64,000 nt of DNA, taken from Massilia kyonggiensis (GTDB lineage Bacteria > Pseudomonadota > Gammaproteobacteria > Burkholderiales > Burkholderiaceae_D). The DNA lies in NCBI RefSeq assembly GCF_024756235.1, contig NZ_JANUGY010000003.1, forward strand, positions 248,001 to 312,000, given 5' to 3'. The notes beneath the pieces were generated by a model that had not been told where the DNA came from, did no database searches, and was given only the letters and a program-made list of their open reading frames with translations. A program made the translations under genes and the position numbers. Shown here one piece after another: positions 34,023 through 42,818 of this stretch (positions within the stretch are counted from its first letter, which is position 1; each line of letters opens with the position of its first letter).

Positions 34023-34949
34023 TCAGGCCATGGCCGGCTGCAGTTCGCGCAGAACGCGCAACACCTCGGCCAGTACGCGGGGGTTGCTGCCCAGCGCCAC
34101 GTGCCCCACGCCGCCGAACGCGAGGTTGCGGGCACCCGGCAGCACGCTCGAATCCTGCGGGGCGATGATGTTGTCGTGGTGCGTGTAAATGGAGACGATG
34201 CGCGCCCGCACATCCTGGGTTTCGCCCGCTGCGAGGTCGCGCAGCCACGCGCTGTCCCGCCGCATCTGCGCCGCGTTCGCGCCCAGGCCGAGGTTCGCCA
34301 GCACCGTGCCGTGGTGCGGGGTACCCAGCGTGATCAACCGCGCCACCTTCGCGCTACCGTACGAGCGGATCCACGCGCGCACCGCGAGGCCGCCCATGCT
34401 GTGGGCGACGACGGCGACCTGCGCGGCGCCTGTCGCGGCGCATAACTCCTGCACGCGCGCCTCGATCAGCGGCGCGTAATCGTCGATGCTGCCCGCGACC
34501 GGCTCCAGGTCGATGCTCGCGTGGCTGATGCGCTCGCGGTCCAGCAGCGGCTCCAGGTGTGCCCAGAAGCCGCTGTTGCAGCCGTAGCCGTGCACGAGCA
34601 GCACGGGCACGCGCGGGCTGTCGCGATGGAGAGACATGCGCGCGCAGCCGCGCGGCACGTGCCAGGACGTGACCAGCATGCTGGCCCGGAATTCCTCGGC
34701 CAGCATGCGCAGGCGTGCCGTGGTTCCCAGGCGGTATTCGGGCGGCGTATGGCTGGCCGCGCGCGCCGCCATGACAAAATTGTTCATGTTGATCGCGAGG
34801 CGCACGAGGACGACGGCGCCGGCGCCCGCGAGCAGCGCACCCCACGCAGGCACGCCCCAATGCAGCAGCGCCCACGCGATCAGCAGCGCCGCGGCCAGCT
34901 GCACGAGCAGGACGAGACGCAGCAGGGTGCGGGCGCTGGCCATGATCAC
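34023..34949 (-). CDS. Membrane-anchored alpha/beta hydrolase (lipase-like)
   Basis: The 308-residue protein has two N-terminal membrane segments (about residues 8-50) followed by an alpha/beta hydrolase fold. The nucleophile Ser is in VVAHSMGGLAV, the oxyanion region in VPVLLVHGYGCNSGFW, and the acid and base are likely Asp in YTHHDNII and His in FGGVGHVAL. It looks like a triacylglycerol lipase or esterase held in the inner membrane. Its start overlaps the GMC gene stop by 4 bp. With the GMC enzyme it may free and oxidise an alcohol from an ester. Confidence 0.82.
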   Translation of the reverse strand: MIMASARTLLRLVLLVQLAAALLIAWALLHWGVPAWGALLAGAGAVVLVRLAINMNNFVMAARAASHTPPEYRLGTTARLRMLAEEFRASMLVTSWHVPRGCARMSLHRDSPRVPVLLVHGYGCNSGFWAHLEPLLDRERISHASIDLEPVAGSIDDYAPLIEARVQELCAATGAAQVAVVAHSMGGLAVRAWIRSYGSAKVARLITLGTPHHGTVLANLGLGANAAQMRRDSAWLRDLAAGETQDVRARIVSIYTHHDNIIAPQDSSVLPGARNLAFGGVGHVALGSNPRVLAEVLRVLRELQPAMA

Positions 34950-36565
34950 ACGGGCCGCGCCGCCGGCCGCCCCGTGAGCGACTGCGCCAGGCCACTGGCG
35001 AGGCGCGCCGTGATGCCGTAGATCGACAGCTGCGGATTGGCGCCGATCGACGTCGGGAACAGCGAGCCGTCGTGCACGGACACGTTACTCAGGCCGCGGT
35101 AACGGCCATCCGGGCCCGTGACGCCATCGCGGGCGCCCATCGCGCAACCGCCCATCACGTGCGCCGACACGACGCGCGTCAGGTGCCGCTCGAGCGGCAG
35201 CGCGGCGATGCCGGCCTTCGCCTCGGCCCAGCTGGCGTAGCGCGGCGCCCGCTCGTGCGCGACCTGCACGCCGGTGGCGCCGGCCGCGAACTGGATCTCG
35301 GCCATCGCCAGCAGCGCGCGGCGGGTACCGTCCCACACGGGATCGTTCAGCGGGTAGTCGAGGACGGGAGAGCCGTCCCCGTTCAGGCCCACGGTGCCGC
35401 CCTGCGACTCCGGATGAAAACCGTCGCGCAGCAGGGCCAGCATGCCCTGCAGATGCGGGAATTGGCGCATCATCGCCGCGTGTTCGCGGCCGAAGCCCTG
35501 CATGGTTGTCGCCAGCAGCACGGGGTGCAGCGGCGGCGCTTCCAGCTTGAAGCCGAGCGGGCCGTCGATCGCCTGCGTGTGCAGGAAGTGGTCGGAATAG
35601 ACCGTCTGCGGCGCGCCCGCGTAGCCGTCGACGCGCTGCGGGAACAGCGCGGCCGACACGAGCGTCGGATGCAGGAACGTGCGCTTGCCCAGTTGCCGGC
35701 TCGGGTCCGGCGCGTTCGAGCGCAGCAGCAGCGCGGGCGTGTTGATGGCGCCGCCGGCCAGCACGTAGTGGCGCGCGCGCAGGCGCAGGCGGCGTCCCGT
35801 GGCGTGCAGGCCGCCCGCATCGAGCAGCGTGCAATCGAGGCCTTCGGCCTTGTCGCCTTTCAGCAGCAGGCGTTCGGCGCGGGCGCGCGTGACGAGCGTG
35901 GCGCCGTGGTCGAGCGCGGACGGGATCGTCGTCACGAGCATCGACTGCTTCGCGTTCGTCGGGCAACCCATGCCGCAATAACCCAGGTTCCAGCAGCCGT
36001 TGACGTTGCGGCGGATGAGGCCCGTCGGGATACCGAGCTTCGCCGCGCCGCGCCGCAGCAGGTCGTTGTTCTCGTTGGGCGCGCCGGCCCAGTCGTCCAC
36101 GTGCAGCCGCGCCTCCATCAGCGCGAACCACGGCGCCAGGTCGGCCTCGCCGTAGGTCGACAGGCCGAAGCGCTGCTGCCAGAACGCGAGCGTCGTGGGC
36201 GGCGTGCGGAAGCTCGACGTCCAGTTCACCGTCGTCGACCCGCCCACCGTGCGGCCCTGCAGGATGTTGATGCCCTTGTCGCGCGTCTTGCGCGCCGCCG
36301 ATTCCTGGTACAGCGCCGGGTAGGCGTCCGCCTCGCGCATCTTGAAGTCGCTCGAGGATTTCAAAGCGCCCTCCTCCACGACGATCACGGACAGGCCGGA
36401 CAGCGCGAGGATCTCCGCCGTCACGCCGCCGCCGGCGCCGCTGCCGACGATGACGACGTCCGCGTCCAGGGTGCGGTCCGCCGTCTCGCGCGCGCCGTCG
36501 ATGACTTTCCAGCCGCGCGCGAGGCCGGCCACGATCGGATCGGGAATCACGTTCCGGTTGCTCAT
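34946..36565 (-). CDS. GMC family FAD oxidoreductase
   Basis: The 539-residue protein has the FAD-binding motif VVIVGSGAGGGVTAEILALSG near residue 40, a GMC block GRTVGGSTTVNWTSSF, and the C-terminal VHDGSLFPTSIGANPQLSIYGI with the Asn of the GMC active site. Family members oxidise alcohols, sterols or sugars. It has no signal peptide but is coupled to a Tat-exported small subunit, as in gluconate 2-dehydrogenase, so it may be carried out of the cell by its partner. The start at 36565 follows GGAGC and overlaps the small subunit stop by 4 bp. Confidence 0.87.
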   Translation of the reverse strand: MSNRNVIPDPIVAGLARGWKVIDGARETADRTLDADVVIVGSGAGGGVTAEILALSGLSVIVVEEGALKSSSDFKMREADAYPALYQESAARKTRDKGINILQGRTVGGSTTVNWTSSFRTPPTTLAFWQQRFGLSTYGEADLAPWFALMEARLHVDDWAGAPNENNDLLRRGAAKLGIPTGLIRRNVNGCWNLGYCGMGCPTNAKQSMLVTTIPSALDHGATLVTRARAERLLLKGDKAEGLDCTLLDAGGLHATGRRLRLRARHYVLAGGAINTPALLLRSNAPDPSRQLGKRTFLHPTLVSAALFPQRVDGYAGAPQTVYSDHFLHTQAIDGPLGFKLEAPPLHPVLLATTMQGFGREHAAMMRQFPHLQGMLALLRDGFHPESQGGTVGLNGDGSPVLDYPLNDPVWDGTRRALLAMAEIQFAAGATGVQVAHERAPRYASWAEAKAGIAALPLERHLTRVVSAHVMGGCAMGARDGVTGPDGRYRGLSNVSVHDGSLFPTSIGANPQLSIYGITARLASGLAQSLTGRPAARPV

Positions 36566-37083
36566 GCGAGCTCCTTCAGCGGCCCGGGATAGCCGATGGC
36601 ATCCCAGTGCGCGGGCTCGCTGTACCACGCGCCCAGCACGAGGTCGTGCAGCGCCGCGTACGCGGTGCGCAGCAGGGACAAACGGTGCACGCGCCAGTCC
36701 TGCAGGAACGCGGCGACGTCCGCCTCCTGCGCGGCGGCCCAGTCGTCCGGGATGCCCGTCAGCAGGCGCCGCGCCGGGCCGAGCGCGAGCAGGCCGAACA
36801 GGTCCTGCACTTCCTGCTGGGCCGACAGGGGCAGGCCGAGGATGGTCTGGTGCACGCGCGAAGTCGTCGCGGCGACGGCGCGGGCCCGGTCGGCGGGCGC
36901 GTCCGGCAAGGCGCCGGACAGGATCGCGGGGACGATGGCGTCGAGCGCGGCACGCGCCTCGCCGTCGAGCACGAAGCCGCGCGGGGGCGCCGGATGCGTG
37001 TGCCGGTACCAGCCGCCGCCCGCGGCCAGGACCGCGGCCGACAGCAGGCCGGCCTTCAGGAAGGTTCTGCGGGTCGTCTCCAT
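36562..37083 (-). CDS. Tat-exported small subunit, gluconate 2-dehydrogenase subunit 3-like
   Basis: The 173-residue protein starts with a textbook twin-arginine signal, TRRTFLKAGLLSAAVLAAGG. The mature part (ALDAIVPAILSG, HRLSLLRTAYAALHDLVLGAWY) fits the small gamma-type subunit of membrane FAD dehydrogenases. Such subunits help export and mature the flavoprotein. It is the first gene of the five-gene operon, with AAAAGGGTGAGC before its ATG. No cytochrome subunit follows, so electrons must pass to a carrier encoded elsewhere. Confidence 0.78.
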   Translation of the reverse strand: METTRRTFLKAGLLSAAVLAAGGGWYRHTHPAPPRGFVLDGEARAALDAIVPAILSGALPDAPADRARAVAATTSRVHQTILGLPLSAQQEVQDLFGLLALGPARRLLTGIPDDWAAAQEADVAAFLQDWRVHRLSLLRTAYAALHDLVLGAWYSEPAHWDAIGYPGPLKELA

Positions 37084-37152
37084 GCTCACCCTTTTATAAG
37101 TATTTTCAAAAGTGTAAGCGAAAGAACGCAACCAAAAACTAGAGCATCGCGT

Positions 37153-37917
37153 CTAGGATTCGCGGCCCGTGGACTTGAGCATCTGGCGGGCAATGCCGCG
37201 CAGGATGTTGACTTCTTCCGTCTCCAGCTGCGTGCGCGCGAACAGGCGCTTCAGGCGCGGCATCAGCTTCTTCGGATTGTTCGCGTTGAGGAAGCCGATC
37301 GCGACGAGCGCCTCTTCCAGGTGGGCGTACATGCCTTCGATCTGCGCCACGCTCGCTGCGTCGCCGTGGAAGCCGACGCCTTCCTGCGTCCGGTTCTCGC
37401 CCTGCGCGGCCAGCCGGCATTCGTACGCGAGCACTTGCGCGGCCTGGGACAGGTTCAGCGACGAATATTCGGGATTGGCCGGGATGTTGATCAATACATT
37501 GCACTGCTCGACGATCTGGTTCGGCAGGCCGAAGCGTTCGTTGCCGAGGATGAGGACCGGGCGCAGGTCTCCGGTCGCTGCCGCATGTGCGGAAAACTCC
37601 CGCGGCGACCAGACGGGCGGAGAAAACTCGCGCAGCCGGGCCGACACGGCCGCGGCGAAATTGCAGCCGTCCAGTGCGTCGCCGATGGAATCCACGATGC
37701 GCGCGCCTTCCAGCACGTCGATGGCGCCGCTGGCGAAGGCGACCGCTTCGGGGTCGTGCAACGGGTCGTCGCAGCGCGGCGACACGAGCACGAGGTCGGA
37801 AAATCCCATCGTTTTCATGGCGCGCGCCACCGAGCCGACGTTGCCGGCGCGGCTCGTCTCCACCAGCACGAAGCGTAGACGTTTGAAAAGAGAAGAGACA
37901 GTTTCGGTCGGGTTCAT
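37153..37917 (-). CDS. trmJ: tRNA (cytidine/uridine-2'-O-)-methyltransferase TrmJ
   Basis: The 254-residue SPOUT enzyme has the N-terminal FVLVETSRAGNVGSVARAMKTMGF and the knot motifs LGNERFGLPN and SLNLSQAAQVLAYE. TrmJ 2'-O-methylates position 32 of several tRNAs. Length and motifs match the bacterial family. It is divergent from suhB, a gene pair order seen widely in Proteobacteria. Confidence 0.9.
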   Translation of the reverse strand: MNPTETVSSLFKRLRFVLVETSRAGNVGSVARAMKTMGFSDLVLVSPRCDDPLHDPEAVAFASGAIDVLEGARIVDSIGDALDGCNFAAAVSARLREFSPPVWSPREFSAHAAATGDLRPVLILGNERFGLPNQIVEQCNVLINIPANPEYSSLNLSQAAQVLAYECRLAAQGENRTQEGVGFHGDAASVAQIEGMYAHLEEALVAIGFLNANNPKKLMPRLKRLFARTQLETEEVNILRGIARQMLKSTGRES

Positions 37918-37955
37918 TTAAAATAACGCCATCGCGCGGTGACGAGCGTTGAAAT

Positions 37956-37972
37956 GCGAGCAAGAAGCTCGC
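37956..37972 (+). promoter_or_regulatory. Small hairpin in the suhB leader
   Basis: GCGAGC at 37956-37961 pairs with GCTCGC at 37967-37972 around AAGAA and is followed by GATTTTAA, between the divergent trmJ and suhB genes. It may be a weak attenuator in a suhB leader or a terminator of antisense transcription. Confidence 0.3.
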
Positions 37973-38078
37973 GATTTTAACGGCTTCGGCACCGCTTTGC
38001 TCTTTAATTATTTCTCGTTCAGATCGTTCACGGCGCCCATGCGCGGTGGGCGTCAGCATTTTTTTACGGAAGCCTTCT

Positions 38079-38867
38079 ATGCATCCCATGCTCAACACGG
38101 CCATCAAGGCCGCCCGCCGCGCCGCGACCGTCATCAACCGCGCATCGTTCGACCTCGACCGCATCACCGTCAGCGAAAAGAGCCACAACAACTTCGTGAC
38201 CGACATCGACCAGGCGTCGGAACAGGCGATCGTCGAAACGCTGCTGAAAGCCTACCCCGACCACGCCATCCTCGGCGAAGAATCGGGCCCCACCGCGAAC
38301 CTGAACGACGACAGCGAATACGTCTGGATCATCGATCCGATCGACGGCACCACCAACTTCCTCCACGGCTATCCGAACTACTGCATCTCGATCGCGCTGC
38401 AACAGCGCGGCGTGATCACGCAGGCCGTCATCTACGACCCGGTCCGCAACGACCTGTTCACCGCCACCAAGGGCGCGGGCGCCTACCTGAACGACAAGCG
38501 CATCCGCGTGCGCAATCCGGACCGCATCAACAAGGCGCTGATCGGCTCCGGCCACGGTGCCGAGCCGCGCGACCTGGCCGAATACCTGCGCATGTACGAA
38601 GTGGTCGCCCCGCGCTGCCACGGCCTGCGCTCGAGCGGTTCGGCCGCGCTGGAACTGGCCAACGTGGCCGCCGGCCGCGTCGACGGCTACTTCGAAAAGA
38701 ACCTGAAGATCTGGGACATCGCCGCAGGTTCGCTGCTCGTGACCGAGGCGGGCGGCATCGTCGGCGAGTTCACCGGCGAGTCCGAATACCTCAACAAGGG
38801 CGACATCATCGCCGCCGGCCCGAAGGTCTTCGCCGGCATGGTCTCCCTGCTCAAGCCCTTCGCCTGA
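38079..38867 (+). CDS. suhB: Inositol-1-monophosphatase SuhB
   Basis: The 262-residue protein has the metal and catalytic motifs of the inositol monophosphatase family: ILGEESGP, WIIDPIDGTTNFLHG and WDIAAGSLLVTEAGG. SuhB also acts in ribosomal RNA antitermination complexes in Enterobacteria. The start at 38079 (MHPMLNTAIKAARRA) follows GGAAG and gives family length. Confidence 0.92.
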   Translation: MHPMLNTAIKAARRAATVINRASFDLDRITVSEKSHNNFVTDIDQASEQAIVETLLKAYPDHAILGEESGPTANLNDDSEYVWIIDPIDGTTNFLHGYPNYCISIALQQRGVITQAVIYDPVRNDLFTATKGAGAYLNDKRIRVRNPDRINKALIGSGHGAEPRDLAEYLRMYEVVAPRCHGLRSSGSAALELANVAAGRVDGYFEKNLKIWDIAAGSLLVTEAGGIVGEFTGESEYLNKGDIIAAGPKVFAGMVSLLKPFA

Positions 38868-39231
38868 GCGGCCTGCCGCCGTTTCGCGTAAAATACGCCC
38901 TGTGTAAGTCCGGGGAACGCCGCGGGCCTTGCTGGCCGCGCGGCTTTCCCGCCGCAGGCGGCGTTGTCGGCCTGTCAAGATTGCCTCCGGCGCCCACGAG
39001 GTGCCGCGCCCCCGCTTCCACCGGTCCTGTCATAAACGACACAGGCCGCGCTAAAATTTCCATAGCGAAACATATTTAACTATAATGTCGCGTGATCGTT
39101 GACGTTTGTCATCACGCGTATCTTGGCGGCCCGGCACCAGTACCGGCCGTCCTGAGTGTGTAAACCGATCGGCTGGACTGGCGCTTCCGTGGGAACACGA
39201 GAAACGACGGGCCGATCCCTACCAGATAACT
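38868..39231 (+). other. 364-bp gap between suhB and rhlE
   Basis: No gene is supported here. It holds GC-rich inverted segments around 38910-38970, a -10 hexamer TATAAT at 39081-39086 and a perfect 8-bp stem at 39089-39118. The remaining ~110 nt form a long rhlE leader. A TAAAAT near 38889 could mark another start point. Confidence 0.5.
39081..39118 (+). promoter_or_regulatory. rhlE promoter -10 with start-site hairpin
   Basis: TATAAT at 39081-39086 predicts a start near 39093. CGCGTGAT (39089-39096) and ATCACGCG (39111-39118) form a perfect dyad over that start, and GAC/GTC at 39101-39103 and 39108-39110 extend the stem with a GTTT loop. It may be an operator or a cold-sensitive leader element, as RNA helicase genes often have. 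Confidence 0.5.
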
Positions 39232-40647
39232 ATGTCATTCAATACTCTCGGTCTGTCCGACGCCATCGTGCGTGCCGTCACTGAAGCGGGCTATACCGCT
39301 CCGACTCCGATCCAGGCCAAGGCGATCCCCGCCGTGCTGGGCGGAGGCGACCTGCTGGCAGGCGCCCAGACCGGCACCGGCAAGACCGCCGGCTTCACGC
39401 TGCCCGTGCTGCACCGCCTGTCGACCGACAAGGTGGGCGCGGCGCTGACCAACAAATCCTCGAAGCGCCCGATCCGTGCCCTCGTGCTCGCCCCGACCCG
39501 CGAGCTGGCGGCCCAGGTCGAGGAAAACGTGCGCACCTATGCCAAGTACACGAACCTGAACTCGGCCGTGATCTTCGGCGGCGTCGGCATCCATCCGCAG
39601 ATCAAGCTGCTGGCAAACGGCGTCGACATCCTCGTCGCCACGCCGGGCCGCCTGCTCGACCACGTCGCCCAGGGCACGATCAAGCTCGACAAGATCGAGA
39701 TCCTGATCCTGGACGAGGCCGACCGCATGCTGGACATGGGCTTCATCCACGACATCCGCAAGGTGCTGGCCGTGCTGCCGCCGAAGCGCCAGAACCTGCT
39801 GTTCTCGGCCACGTTCTCGGACGAGATCAAGGCCCTGGCCGACCGCCTGCTGGACAACCCGGCCATGATCGAAGTCGCGCCGCGCAACTCGACCGTCGAA
39901 GTCATCGCCCAGAAGATCCACCCGGTCGACCGCGACAAGAAGCACCCGATGCTGGCCCACCTGATCAAGTCGAACGGCTGGAAACAGGTGCTCGTGTTCA
40001 CCCGCACCAAGCACGGCGCGAACAAGCTCGTCGAGCAGCTGGGCAAGGACGGCATCGGCGCGATGGCGATCCACGGCAACAAGAGCCAGTCGGCGCGCAC
40101 CAAGGCGCTGGCCGAGTTCAAGGACGGCAGCCTGACGGCGCTCGTCGCCACCGACATCGCGGCGCGCGGCATCGACATCGACCAGCTGCCGCACGTGGTG
40201 AACTACGACCTGCCGAACGTGCCGGAAGACTACGTCCACCGCATCGGCCGCACGGGCCGCGCCGGCGCTACCGGCGAGGCGGTCTCGCTCGTCTGCGTGG
40301 ACGAGCACCAGATGCTCAAGGACATCGAAAAGCTGATCAAGCAGACGCTCCCCCGCCACGTGATCCCGGGCTTCGAACCGGATCCGACGGCGAAGCCGCA
40401 ACCGATCCAGCTGCGCAGCGGCGCACCGGGCCACCCGAACCGCGGCCGTCCGGGCGGCAACCGCGGCGCCGGCAATGGCGCTGCGGCCGGCGGCAAGCCG
40501 CGTGTCCAGGGCGCACCTACGGGCCAGCGCACCGGCGGTAACGGCGGAGGCAACCGTAACGGCGGCAATGGCGGCAATGGCGGCGGTCGCGGCCAGGGTC
40601 GCGGCCCGCGCCCGGCATCGGCAGCCCGCTCGGGCGGCGAGCGCTGA
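39232..40647 (+). CDS. rhlE: DEAD-box RNA helicase RhlE
   Basis: The 471-residue protein has the Q motif, Walker [29 protein letters not shown] and [14 protein letters not shown]. From about residue 400 it changes to a low-complexity Gly/Asn/Arg-rich tail (repeated NGGN and RG), typical of RNA-binding C-termini of RhlE. It remodels RNA in ribosome assembly and decay. The start at 39232 begins the family's [12 protein letters not shown]; in-frame codons upstream lie in the leader. Confidence 0.92.
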   Translation: MSFNTLGLSDAIVRAVTEAGYTAPTPIQAKAIPAVLGGGDLLAGAQTGTGKTAGFTLPVLHRLSTDKVGAALTNKSSKRPIRALVLAPTRELAAQVEENVRTYAKYTNLNSAVIFGGVGIHPQIKLLANGVDILVATPGRLLDHVAQGTIKLDKIEILILDEADRMLDMGFIHDIRKVLAVLPPKRQNLLFSATFSDEIKALADRLLDNPAMIEVAPRNSTVEVIAQKIHPVDRDKKHPMLAHLIKSNGWKQVLVFTRTKHGANKLVEQLGKDGIGAMAIHGNKSQSARTKALAEFKDGSLTALVATDIAARGIDIDQLPHVVNYDLPNVPEDYVHRIGRTGRAGATGEAVSLVCVDEHQMLKDIEKLIKQTLPRHVIPGFEPDPTAKPQPIQLRSGAPGHPNRGRPGGNRGAGNGAAAGGKPRVQGAPTGQRTGGNGGGNRNGGNGGNGGGRGQGRGPRPASAARSGGER

Positions 40648-40670
40648 CACCGGCACTGCCGACATCACAA

Positions 40671-40701
40671 AAAGACCGGGACCTGCTCCCGGTCTTTTTT
40701 T
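40671..40701 (+). terminator. Rho-independent terminator of rhlE
   Basis: AAAGACCGGGA at 40671-40681 pairs perfectly with TCCCGGTCTTT at 40687-40697 around a 5-nt loop, and the T-run continues to 40701. It starts 24 bp after the rhlE stop. Confidence 0.9.
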
Positions 40702-40753
40702 GCCCAAATTCGGGGTCAGAGCACGTTTTTGCCAAAATTCGGGGTCAGAGCAC
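40697..40753 (+). repeat. Tandem 29-bp direct repeat, GGGGTCAGAGCAC family
   Basis: Two copies of a 28-bp unit at 40697-40724 and 40726-40753 differ by one base and have a 29-bp period. The core is TTCGGGGTCAGAGCAC. The first copy begins inside the T-run of the rhlE terminator. Similar GGGGTCAG-type words flank mobile REP-like elements in this bacterial family, to my knowledge. Confidence 0.8.
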
Positions 40754-40863
40754 TTTTTCGATCAATGTCCGGTAAGCCAAGAACTCGTGCAATTTGCGTG
40801 TTGCGCCCATGAGCAGATCAGCCCCGGCCGACAATAATTGCTCCGAAGATCATTCACAAAAAT
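40754..40863. other. 110-bp unidentified segment framed by inverted GGGGTCAGAGCAC repeats
   Basis: The segment lies between direct copies on its left and inverted copies on its right, which is the structure of a small mobile or excised element. It is less GC-rich than its neighbours and encodes no convincing protein. It could be what remains of an element whose transposase has been lost. Confidence 0.4.
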
Positions 40864-40911
40864 GTGCTCTGACCCCGAAGTTGCAGAAAAACGGGACCTG
40901 ACCCCGAGTTT
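40864..40911 (-). repeat. Inverted copies of the GGGGTCAG repeat
   Basis: GTGCTCTGACCCCGAA at 40864-40879 is the exact reverse complement of the core of the upstream tandem repeat. A second, variant copy (ACGGGACCTGACCCCGAGTTT, 40891-40911 in part) follows, in which AGAGCAC is replaced by AGGTCCC. Confidence 0.75.
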
Positions 40912-40954
40912 ATTTGCGTACTCAAGTACTTGCCAACGGTCGACATTCTCCATA

Positions 40955-40972
40955 TACTTGACGAATCAAGTA
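40955..40972. promoter_or_regulatory. Putative MarR operator
   Basis: TACTTGA-CGAA-TCAAGTA at 40955-40972 is a perfect dyad ending 23 bp before the MarR start. MarR proteins favour such ACTTG-containing palindromes. A second, shorter palindrome CAAGTACTTG lies at 40923-40932. Autoregulation and control of the downstream MFS gene are likely. Confidence 0.65.
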
Positions 40973-40995
40973 ACCGTTAAGCACCTGGAGCGATC

Positions 40996-41430
40996 ATGTC
41001 CGACAGCCTCACCACCGAATTCTGCCTGCGCCTCGCGCGTGCCTGGGCGACGCTCGCGCGCCGTCTCGACAGCGCGCTGGGCGGCCACCATGGCATCAGC
41101 TTTGCCGATTACCAATTGCTGCTGCACCTGCAGCGCGCGCCGGGCGGGCGTTTGCGCCGCGTCGACCTGGCCGACCGGCTGGGCCTGACCGCGTCCGGCG
41201 TCACGCGCTCCCTGCTGCCGCTGGAAAAGATCGGCCTCGTCACCCGCCAGAGCGACCCGCGCGACGCCCGCGTCGGCTACGCCCTGATCACGCCGGCCGG
41301 CGACGAGCTGGTGACGAACGCGACGACCGTCGTCGACAACATCAGCCGCGCCATGCTGGGCGCGCCGTCCGGCGACCAGTTGCGGGCGACGTCGGACCTG
41401 CTCGCGCAGATCGCCGGCATCCAGCGCTGA
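40996..41430 (+). CDS. MarR family transcriptional regulator
   Basis: The 144-residue protein has the MarR winged-helix plan, with LADRLGLTASGVTRSLLPLEKIGLV as the recognition part and SDPRDARVGYALITPAG as the wing. Such proteins repress efflux or detoxification genes until they bind a small phenolic or drug-like ligand. It precedes an MFS transporter gene by 77 bp on the same strand and has a strong palindrome just upstream. Confidence 0.88.
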   Translation: MSDSLTTEFCLRLARAWATLARRLDSALGGHHGISFADYQLLLHLQRAPGGRLRRVDLADRLGLTASGVTRSLLPLEKIGLVTRQSDPRDARVGYALITPAGDELVTNATTVVDNISRAMLGAPSGDQLRATSDLLAQIAGIQR

Positions 41431-41507
41431 TCCTTTCATCTCTACACGAACACGATGGCGTGCCGGCCAGGCCGACGCACGCCCGCACAACGACAAGGAG
41501 ACCGGGC

Positions 41508-42785
41508 ATGCAAGACGCACCGAACCTGCGCACCGCCCTGCTGCGCGACCGTAATTTCAAATGGCTGATGAGCGGCGGCGTCATCTCCACCCTCGGCGAC
41601 CAGTTCACCCAGATCGCCCTGCCCTGGCTCGTGCTGAAGCTGACGGGCGATGCCGTCGCGCTGGGCATGGCCGTCGCGCTGATGGGCATCCCGCGCGCCA
41701 TCCTGATCCTGTTCGGCGGCGCGCTTGTCGACCGCCACTCGCCCAAGCGCATCCTGATGCTCACCAAGCACGTCAACACGGTGCTGCTGGCCGTGCTCGC
41801 GGTCCTCGTCTACACGGGCCAGGCACACCTGCCCGTCGTGCTCGCACTGGCGCTGGGGCTGTCGCTCGCGTCCGCGTTCAGCATTCCGGCCGGCACGTCG
41901 ATGCTGCCGCATGCCGTCGCCCCGCAACACCTGCAGGCCGCGAACGGCATGATGATGGGATTGCGCCAGATCACGATGCTGGCCGGGCCGCTGCTGGCGG
42001 GCCTGCTGTTCGCGCTGGCCGGCGATGGCAGCGGCGGTCCGCAGCACATGCGCGGCCTGGCGCTCGCGTTCGGTTTCGACTGCATCAGCTTCGCCCTGTC
42101 CGCCTGGACGCTGGCGAAGGTCCAGCCGCGCCCGTTCACGCCGGCGGCGAAACAGCCGGTATTGAAGTCCGTGGCGGACGGTCTCGCGGCCGTGTGGCGC
42201 GACACGATGATGCGCACGTGCTTCATCTACTGGGGCCTGTGCGCCTGCGTGATCGGCGGCGTGATGCAGGTCGCGCTGCCGCTGCTGGCCAGCAACCGCC
42301 TGCACGGCGCGTCCACGCTGGGCTTGCTGATGGGTGCGCACGGCGCCGGCGCGCTGCTGGGCATGGCCGTGAGCGGCATTGCCGGGAAACGGCGCGCGGG
42401 CAACCTCGGCATGACCCTGCTGCTGATCGACGGCATCGCCGGCGTGCTCCTCGTACCGCTGGGCATGATCACGGCCAGCTGGCAAGGCATGCTGATCAAC
42501 ATCGCCATCGGTGTGCTGGGCGGGTTTGTGCAGGTTGCCGTGTTCACATGGATCCAGCAACGCGTGCCGCGCGAACTGCTGGGCCGGACGATGAGCCTGT
42601 TCATGTTCATCTTCATGGGCCTGGCACCGCTGGCGGCCGTCGTGGCCGGTTGGATCGCGAGCCGCGTCGCCCTGGAGACCTTGTTCGCCGGCTCAGGGCT
42701 CTTCCTGGTCGGCGCCGCGCTGCTGGCCTGGCTGTTCACGCCGATGCGCACGTTGCGCGATGCGCCGGCCGGCACGATGGTTTAG
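41508..42785 (+). CDS. MFS transporter (MFS_3-like efflux pump)
   Basis: The 425-residue protein has about 12 membrane helices and the MFS signature between helices 2 and 3 (GGALVDRHSPKRILML). Its start FKWLMSGGVISTLGDQFTQIALPWLVL is typical of the enterobactin-exporter/macrolide-efflux-like group. It lies behind a MarR gene and probably exports the compound that MarR senses. The start at 41508 follows AAGGAGACCGGGC; an in-frame ATG at 41460 has none. Confidence 0.85.
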   Translation: MQDAPNLRTALLRDRNFKWLMSGGVISTLGDQFTQIALPWLVLKLTGDAVALGMAVALMGIPRAILILFGGALVDRHSPKRILMLTKHVNTVLLAVLAVLVYTGQAHLPVVLALALGLSLASAFSIPAGTSMLPHAVAPQHLQAANGMMMGLRQITMLAGPLLAGLLFALAGDGSGGPQHMRGLALAFGFDCISFALSAWTLAKVQPRPFTPAAKQPVLKSVADGLAAVWRDTMMRTCFIYWGLCACVIGGVMQVALPLLASNRLHGASTLGLLMGAHGAGALLGMAVSGIAGKRRAGNLGMTLLLIDGIAGVLLVPLGMITASWQGMLINIAIGVLGGFVQVAVFTWIQQRVPRELLGRTMSLFMFIFMGLAPLAAVVAGWIASRVALETLFAGSGLFLVGAALLAWLFTPMRTLRDAPAGTMV

Positions 42786-42818
42786 CATAGCGGGTTATCT
42801 GACTGCCAAGGACTACGC

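Noticed and set aside
38851..39063. 70-codon minus-strand frame between suhB and rhlE
   Set aside because: Pro/Arg-rich translation without ribosome binding site; typical of high-GC noise.
40762..40953. 63-codon minus-strand frame within the repeat cluster
   Set aside because: It runs across the repeat copies and matches no transposase that I recognise; kept only as an unidentified segment.
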